DNA from: Methanomassiliicoccales archaeon
GTDB lineage: Archaea; Thermoplasmatota; Thermoplasmata; Methanomassiliicoccales; Methanomethylophilaceae
Length of the DNA stretch: 17,429 nucleotides
NCBI GenBank assembly: GCA_900767505.1
Contig: CAAFZG010000026.1
Coordinates: 1 to 17,429 of the forward strand
Direction of reading: 5' to 3'
Part shown: positions 13,251 through 17,429 of the stretch, piece by piece
Position numbering within the stretch: the stretch's first letter is position 1
How the letters are laid out: every line of letters starts with the position of its first letter
Notes under the pieces: generated by a model
What the model was told of the DNA's origin: nothing
Databases searched by the model: none
The model's input: only the letters and a program-made list of their open reading frames with translations
Program-made: the position numbers and the translations under genes

Positions 13251-16200
13251 TCACGACCTGGGGAATCTGACGCTCACCATCAGCAGCCACAGATCGTGGT
13301 CCATATTCTTCTTCGGGGACAGTTTGGACGGTATCGCCTCTCTGGGACAGTCCTCGATCCTGAGGCCGAACATCACCTCGGGCCTCCCTGTATCCGTGCC
13401 GATCACACGGGTCAGTCCGGCCAGGTTGGTCCTCAACACCAATCCTGCCTTCATGTTCGGCAGATCGGTGCCTTTGGACAGTATCTCCGGGAATCCCACG
13501 GATGCGTTGAACGAGACCTCCAGGTCTATGTTCTCCGCGAACATGCCGACAGGATCGATCCTGTATGGGTTCTTTGTGTTCAGCACGATCTCCATCAATT
13601 TGCCCACAAGATATTTCATGACGTCCTCGACCATGTCCCCGTCCGTGCGGAGAGCGACCTTGATGCCCGCTGATGCAGATGATGTGGCATCCTTGATGTC
13701 GATGCTCGCGAACACGGAGGCCTCGATCAGCTGTCCCGACACCTCGTTGATCACGCCTTCCAACGTGTATCTGATGAGATACCTCATGAACTCCTGGAGG
13801 GTCTCTAGGTCATGGATGGTGTCCACCTTGTCGAAGGATCTCTCCACTGCCTTCCAGGCTATTCCTTTCAGTTCCTCGGCGGACACCAGGTTGCTCAGAG
13901 GGTAGGTGTTGTTGGTCCTGCCCTGTGTCCCCTTCGCGAAAACCCATTCGGTCGATCCGTCGAATGCGCGCTGCCATGTGCGATCGTCATCGGAGGTGTC
14001 CTTCCTGGTGGGGGTCTTGTCCACTTCGTTGCCGTCTGAGTCATGGAGGATGACAGCCTCTCCGTTCTTCGTATGCTTTCCCGAGGAGTTGACCAGCGTG
14101 AACTTCGGATAGATCAGAAGATGTTCTCCCGGCGATATGCTGCCTGTGAGCTCCATGGTCTTGCTCCTCCTATCGGATGCGGCCATCAGAGTATATCCGG
14201 CGAGGTCGATCTCATGGAGGCTGTTGTTGTACAGTTCGATGTACTCGCCGCCCTTGTCAGACCCCTTGGGATTGCTCTCGAACTCGTTGATTACGAGTCC
14301 GGTCTTCTGGGGGTTGTCGTATTTCAGGTTGAATCCCGCATCGAGGCCGACGTTGACCCCCATCACGGGTATGTTCGATACCGCCTCGCCGATCCCGGGC
14401 ACATCGCTCAGTGTGAGTCCCAGGTTCTGATAGTTCTCCAGTTTCGGGGCGACGATGGAGATGTCCGTCCCCCTGACATCCCCGTTTATGGTGATGAGGT
14501 GGCGGCTGCCCTTCATCAGGGGATCCAGATTGACCTTGAGGCTCCAGTCGTCTCCGGCCACCGCACCGAATCCGGTGATGATCAGATTCTCCTTCTTCAC
14601 TTCGCCGCGGACCTTGGCGGTTATCCCTGCGGACACGGTCAGTCCCGAAACGGGCATGGTCAATGTGGCCGACAGAAGCGTCTTGGTCTTCGCGTTCCAG
14701 GTTATGGCCTTCGTGGCGAATTCGAGGACGCATCCGAAGAACTCGAAGGTCACCTTCTGGGATCCCATGCCTATGTTGACGAGTATATCCAGCGAGGCCT
14801 GGGAGAATATGTCCTCCACAGCGGTCTCGAACCATTCCTTCAGGGTCCCCAACGGGTCGATGATCGCCTGATAGATGGCCATGACCTTGTCGGCTATGAA
14901 CGACAGGGCCTCGATCAGGTATTCCGATATGCAGGTCATGACATTCCGAACCGATTCCATGATCCTCCTCAGAGGTTCGATGATCGGTTCAAGAAGTTCC
15001 AGCAGGGCATTCCAGATGTCCTCGAGGACGGTGGTGCTCGGTTTGTAGGAGACTCCAGCAAGCTCCCATCCGCTGATGACGGAGATCTCCATGACGTATG
15101 ATGACTGGACCCTCTCCTCCAGAAGGGATGAGTAGGTGCCCATCGACTGGGCGATGGTGCTGATCCCGGTGAGCGAGACGTCGAGGACATCGTTCATGCG
15201 TATCTCGAACACGGTCGTGTATGCGGCGCCGGGATTCTCGTGGAATCCAACGGTGTGAGTGCATTTGGATTCATCTACCGTCACGGACTCCACGATGAGG
15301 CTGCTGACGATGGTCGGCACTATCCGTTCCACGGAGATGTTTCCTTTGCCGTCATCGAGTCTGAAATCCGAATCAGCAGGTATCCTTACGGGACCCTCTT
15401 CTGGATTCATGGTCATCACCGATACGATCTCGCCGCACATCGTGCTCGCCATATCGGGGATGGATGACAGGATGTCCGTCATCGACATCCCTATGGCGCA
15501 TATCTCCGCCAGGACCGCTCTGATGATATTGTTCCCCGTTTCCCTCATGCGAAGTGCTTCGAACTCGGAAAGATCCGATCTGACTCCCGATTCGTACTGT
15601 CTGAGTGCGGAATCCAGAGCACCCGAGGAGATCATGGATTCGACGGTGATCTCGGAATCCTTCGGAATGGCCGATGCGAAGGCGCTCAGAAGCTCTGCCC
15701 TCACGGAATCGGTCATAACGAACTCGCTGGAATGTGCTAGGATCTCGTCGCATATCGCCCCCAGATACGGGTCGTACATCGGTGTCGAAGACAGGGACAG
15801 CGGTATGGCGGAAACGATGGCCGACTCGATGTCTCCGATCGCGGATCCGAACAGGTCGGTGAGAGCGATCACGAACGAATCATCATCGTGAGGATCCACT
15901 TCGATCGAGACCGTTCCGAGGTCGGTCCTTTCCGATATTATCATGGCGGCCCTCTTCAGCACATCGATGACGAATCCCCTGACGTGCGACTCGCTCGAAG
16001 CATATCTTTTTCCGAAGTCCTTCAGCCACGCAGCATCATACAGGTCGCGGGCAGGGTTCTGGACGGATATGGTGACCCCTCCGTAGGACAGGGTCGTGGA
16101 ACCCGATCCCGGGTATCTGCAGCTTCCTGGCGCATCCGACAGTTCCATCGTCTTCTCGATGTACGGGACTGCGCTGTAGACCTTCTCGCTGCCGAATATG

Positions 16201-17189
16201 AACGCTTTCAGGGAATCGGTGGCACCGCGATACGGGTGCAGCATATCGTCAATGACCTCCAGGATCTCGAATCCGTAGAGATAGTCCATCCATCTGAGCG
16301 CGATGTCATCGATCACCGACAGAAGGCATTGGGCATAGACGGATGACAGGTCCAGTTCGATCCTTCCGTCTTTGGCGGCTATGAACTCCGCAAGATCCGT
16401 ATCGGATCTCTCCAGCAATCCCGAGCCGTTGTGGAAGCACATGAGGGATACCGCTTCGACGGCATAGTTGTAGGCATTCCTGACGTCGGATTCCGTGATT
16501 ATCGATGTTGTTCCCCTTGGACCGTACGCGGATGTCGCTCCGTAACCGTTCAGAGTCCTGTACTGGGCCAGTCCGGTCAGCTGGTACGAGATCATCTGGG
16601 ATACGGAAACTCCGTTCCCGCCGGCCATGCTCTTGAAAAGCTCAAGCCTCTCGGATGAAAGGGGGAGTGCATAACAGCCGTCGGTGGAGATATCCAATTG
16701 GGTGTCAACATTGCATTTCGATGTGGAGATCCTGACATCTATCGTGCCTTTGCCTTTGAGGTATGTGGGGGAGAAACCCCCGTCGCCTATTTCCGATGCG
16801 AACTGGGAAGGGTCTGCGACCAGTTTTATGTCGAACCCTTTCGCTTCGACGACCGCACCGCCGCAGCGGATAGGGAATTGGGATTCCATCCAATCCGAAG
16901 AAAGACTCCGGAACTTCCCCTCGCGTTCCACCATCGTGTCGTGTTTACATGTCACGTTGTCCGAGGCTGTGGACAGACCCCTTACGATCCCGCCCAATCC
17001 GCTGTTGACATATGACGTAACATCCGCAACGGCCTCATCCATGGCTATCATATCGTTTTCGATACGGTCGACGGAGGTGTCGGAATCGTTGTATCTGTAG
17101 ATCACGCCTCCGAGGGCCACGGATGTCAGGAGAAGCAGTACAGCTATCATCGCGAATGGCATGTTGCCTTTTGGATCGAGCTCCCTCAT
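13251..17189 (-). CDS. Large membrane-anchored surface-type protein with lamin-tail domain
   Basis: A 1312-residue protein that I cannot name with certainty. A single hydrophobic segment (about 12-30, FAMIAVLLLLTSVALGGVIY) follows a short charged N-terminus ending DPKGNM. This is the layout of pilin-like or signal-anchor N-termini, so most of the chain is probably outside the cell. Residues 30-700 are helix-rich with scattered beta segments; 725-800 holds long amphipathic helices (EPIIEPLRRIMESVRNV). About 810-960 looks beta-rich. A lamin-tail (LTD) domain spans about 964-1092, beginning GLVINEFESNPKGSDKGGEY and ending near WVFAKGTQG. A further mixed domain closes the protein. The N-terminus recalls large archaeal proteins near type IV pilus-like gene clusters (DUF7286-like), but that is from memory and unverified. 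ATG 17189 fits a TATA box 23-31 nt ahead. Confidence 0.8.
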   Translation of the reverse strand: MRELDPKGNMPFAMIAVLLLLTSVALGGVIYRYNDSDTSVDRIENDMIAMDEAVADVTSYVNSGLGGIVRGLSTASDNVTCKHDTMVEREGKFRSLSSDWMESQFPIRCGGAVVEAKGFDIKLVADPSQFASEIGDGGFSPTYLKGKGTIDVRISTSKCNVDTQLDISTDGCYALPLSSERLELFKSMAGGNGVSVSQMISYQLTGLAQYRTLNGYGATSAYGPRGTTSIITESDVRNAYNYAVEAVSLMCFHNGSGLLERSDTDLAEFIAAKDGRIELDLSSVYAQCLLSVIDDIALRWMDYLYGFEILEVIDDMLHPYRGATDSLKAFIFGSEKVYSAVPYIEKTMELSDAPGSCRYPGSGSTTLSYGGVTISVQNPARDLYDAAWLKDFGKRYASSESHVRGFVIDVLKRAAMIISERTDLGTVSIEVDPHDDDSFVIALTDLFGSAIGDIESAIVSAIPLSLSSTPMYDPYLGAICDEILAHSSEFVMTDSVRAELLSAFASAIPKDSEITVESMISSGALDSALRQYESGVRSDLSEFEALRMRETGNNIIRAVLAEICAIGMSMTDILSSIPDMASTMCGEIVSVMTMNPEEGPVRIPADSDFRLDDGKGNISVERIVPTIVSSLIVESVTVDESKCTHTVGFHENPGAAYTTVFEIRMNDVLDVSLTGISTIAQSMGTYSSLLEERVQSSYVMEISVISGWELAGVSYKPSTTVLEDIWNALLELLEPIIEPLRRIMESVRNVMTCISEYLIEALSFIADKVMAIYQAIIDPLGTLKEWFETAVEDIFSQASLDILVNIGMGSQKVTFEFFGCVLEFATKAITWNAKTKTLLSATLTMPVSGLTVSAGITAKVRGEVKKENLIITGFGAVAGDDWSLKVNLDPLMKGSRHLITINGDVRGTDISIVAPKLENYQNLGLTLSDVPGIGEAVSNIPVMGVNVGLDAGFNLKYDNPQKTGLVINEFESNPKGSDKGGEYIELYNNSLHEIDLAGYTLMAASDRRSKTMELTGSISPGEHLLIYPKFTLVNSSGKHTKNGEAVILHDSDGNEVDKTPTRKDTSDDDRTWQRAFDGSTEWVFAKGTQGRTNNTYPLSNLVSAEELKGIAWKAVERSFDKVDTIHDLETLQEFMRYLIRYTLEGVINEVSGQLIEASVFASIDIKDATSSASAGIKVALRTDGDMVEDVMKYLVGKLMEIVLNTKNPYRIDPVGMFAENIDLEVSFNASVGFPEILSKGTDLPNMKAGLVLRTNLAGLTRVIGTDTGRPEVMFGLRIEDCPREAIPSKLSPKKNMDHDLWLLMVSVRFPRS

Positions 17190-17210
17190 GACACGGACTC
17201 TGCCGAAGGT

Positions 17211-17220
17211 CGTTATAATC
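17211..17220 (-). promoter_or_regulatory. TATA box for the large surface-type protein
   Basis: GATTATAACG on the minus strand is centred about 27 nt ahead of ATG 17189, which again implies a leaderless mRNA and supports that start codon. Confidence 0.55.
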
Positions 17221-17309
17221 GGGAGCAGCGATGTTCAGTTTGCATCAGGTCATGCTCGGAAGACCGTCAATTCCGTCGGAAATAATCTGATCAGGTCACA
17301 AATGGGGTG

Positions 17310-17343
17310 ATATTCTGGATGCGGGCATTTGATCCAGAAATAT
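17310..17343. repeat. Inverted repeat upstream of the large gene
   Basis: TTCTGGAT (17313-17320) and ATCCAGAA (17332-17339) form a perfect 8-bp stem with an 11-nt loop. Allowing one bulged A extends it by ATA/TAT. It lies about 120 nt ahead of the large gene and could be an operator or the terminator of a gene beyond the window. The rest of 17221-17429 shows no credible gene on either strand. Confidence 0.4.
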
Positions 17344-17429
17344 CCGAACCTTCATTTCCACTGTAAGGTCCGTATCAGTGGCATGGGAGGATTCTAACAT
17401 TCATCGGGGTTTCTGTTCAGGGGAAATCA

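Noticed and set aside
1..17429. CRISPR arrays, insertion sequences, inteins or known defence systems
   Set aside because: No regularly spaced direct repeats, transposase motifs or nuclease/helicase defence genes were seen. DP2 is continuous through its active site.

Overview
The window is archaeal and most likely from the Thermoplasmatota, probably an order Methanomassiliicoccales methanogen. Direct signs are archaeal TATA boxes about 25-28 nt ahead of start codons (leaderless genes), strong GGAGGTG ribosome sites inside operons, a D-family DNA polymerase large subunit, an archaeal Nog1 GTPase, RNA polymerase subunit D with an Fe-S domain, and a tRNA with encoded CCA. All 15 protein reading frames end in TGA or TAA and none in TAG, as expected in a pyrrolysine-using lineage. 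The order-level assignment is inference; no sequence search was possible.

Layout. (1) 1 to about 290: 3' end of 23S rRNA (+). No 5S gene follows. (2) 401-2562 (+): a tight three-gene operon of metallo-beta-lactamase-fold hydrolase, TsaC/Sua5 threonylcarbamoyl-AMP synthase and type II methionine aminopeptidase. (3) 2596-2683 (+): tRNA-Leu(CAA). (4) 2669-4511: a very small integrated element bounded by a 15-bp repeat of the tRNA 3' end. It carries, on the minus strand, orf101, orf118 and a tyrosine recombinase interrupted by an in-frame TGA. (5) 4526-7066 (+): promoter, structured leader, rpS13-rpS4-rpS11-RNA polymerase D operon, and a hairpin terminator. (6) 7095-8811 (+): two adjacent, diverged paralogues with an N-terminal zinc ribbon and a helical body of unknown function. 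(7) 8814-13210 (-): Nog1 GTPase and the DP2 subunit of DNA polymerase D, with overlapping stop and start codons. (8) 13251-17189 (-): a 1312-residue membrane-anchored, probably extracytoplasmic protein with a lamin-tail domain. (9) 17190-17429: non-coding as far as can be seen, with the promoter of the large gene and an inverted repeat.

How it fits together. Most of the window is core information processing: ribosomal RNA and proteins, transcription (subunit D), tRNA modification (t6A), protein maturation, ribosome assembly (Nog1) and replication (DP2). The accessory part is the 1,828-bp element wedged between tRNA-Leu and the ribosomal-protein promoter. Its three genes are linked by ATGA overlaps. 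If it is circularised at the 15-bp repeat, the recombinase frame stays open across the junction into orf101, so the whole circle would be coding in one direction. The internal TGA suggests the recombinase is now broken, unless it is a sequencing error or a recoded codon. The large surface-type protein and the paralogous zinc-ribbon pair are the other poorly explained parts.
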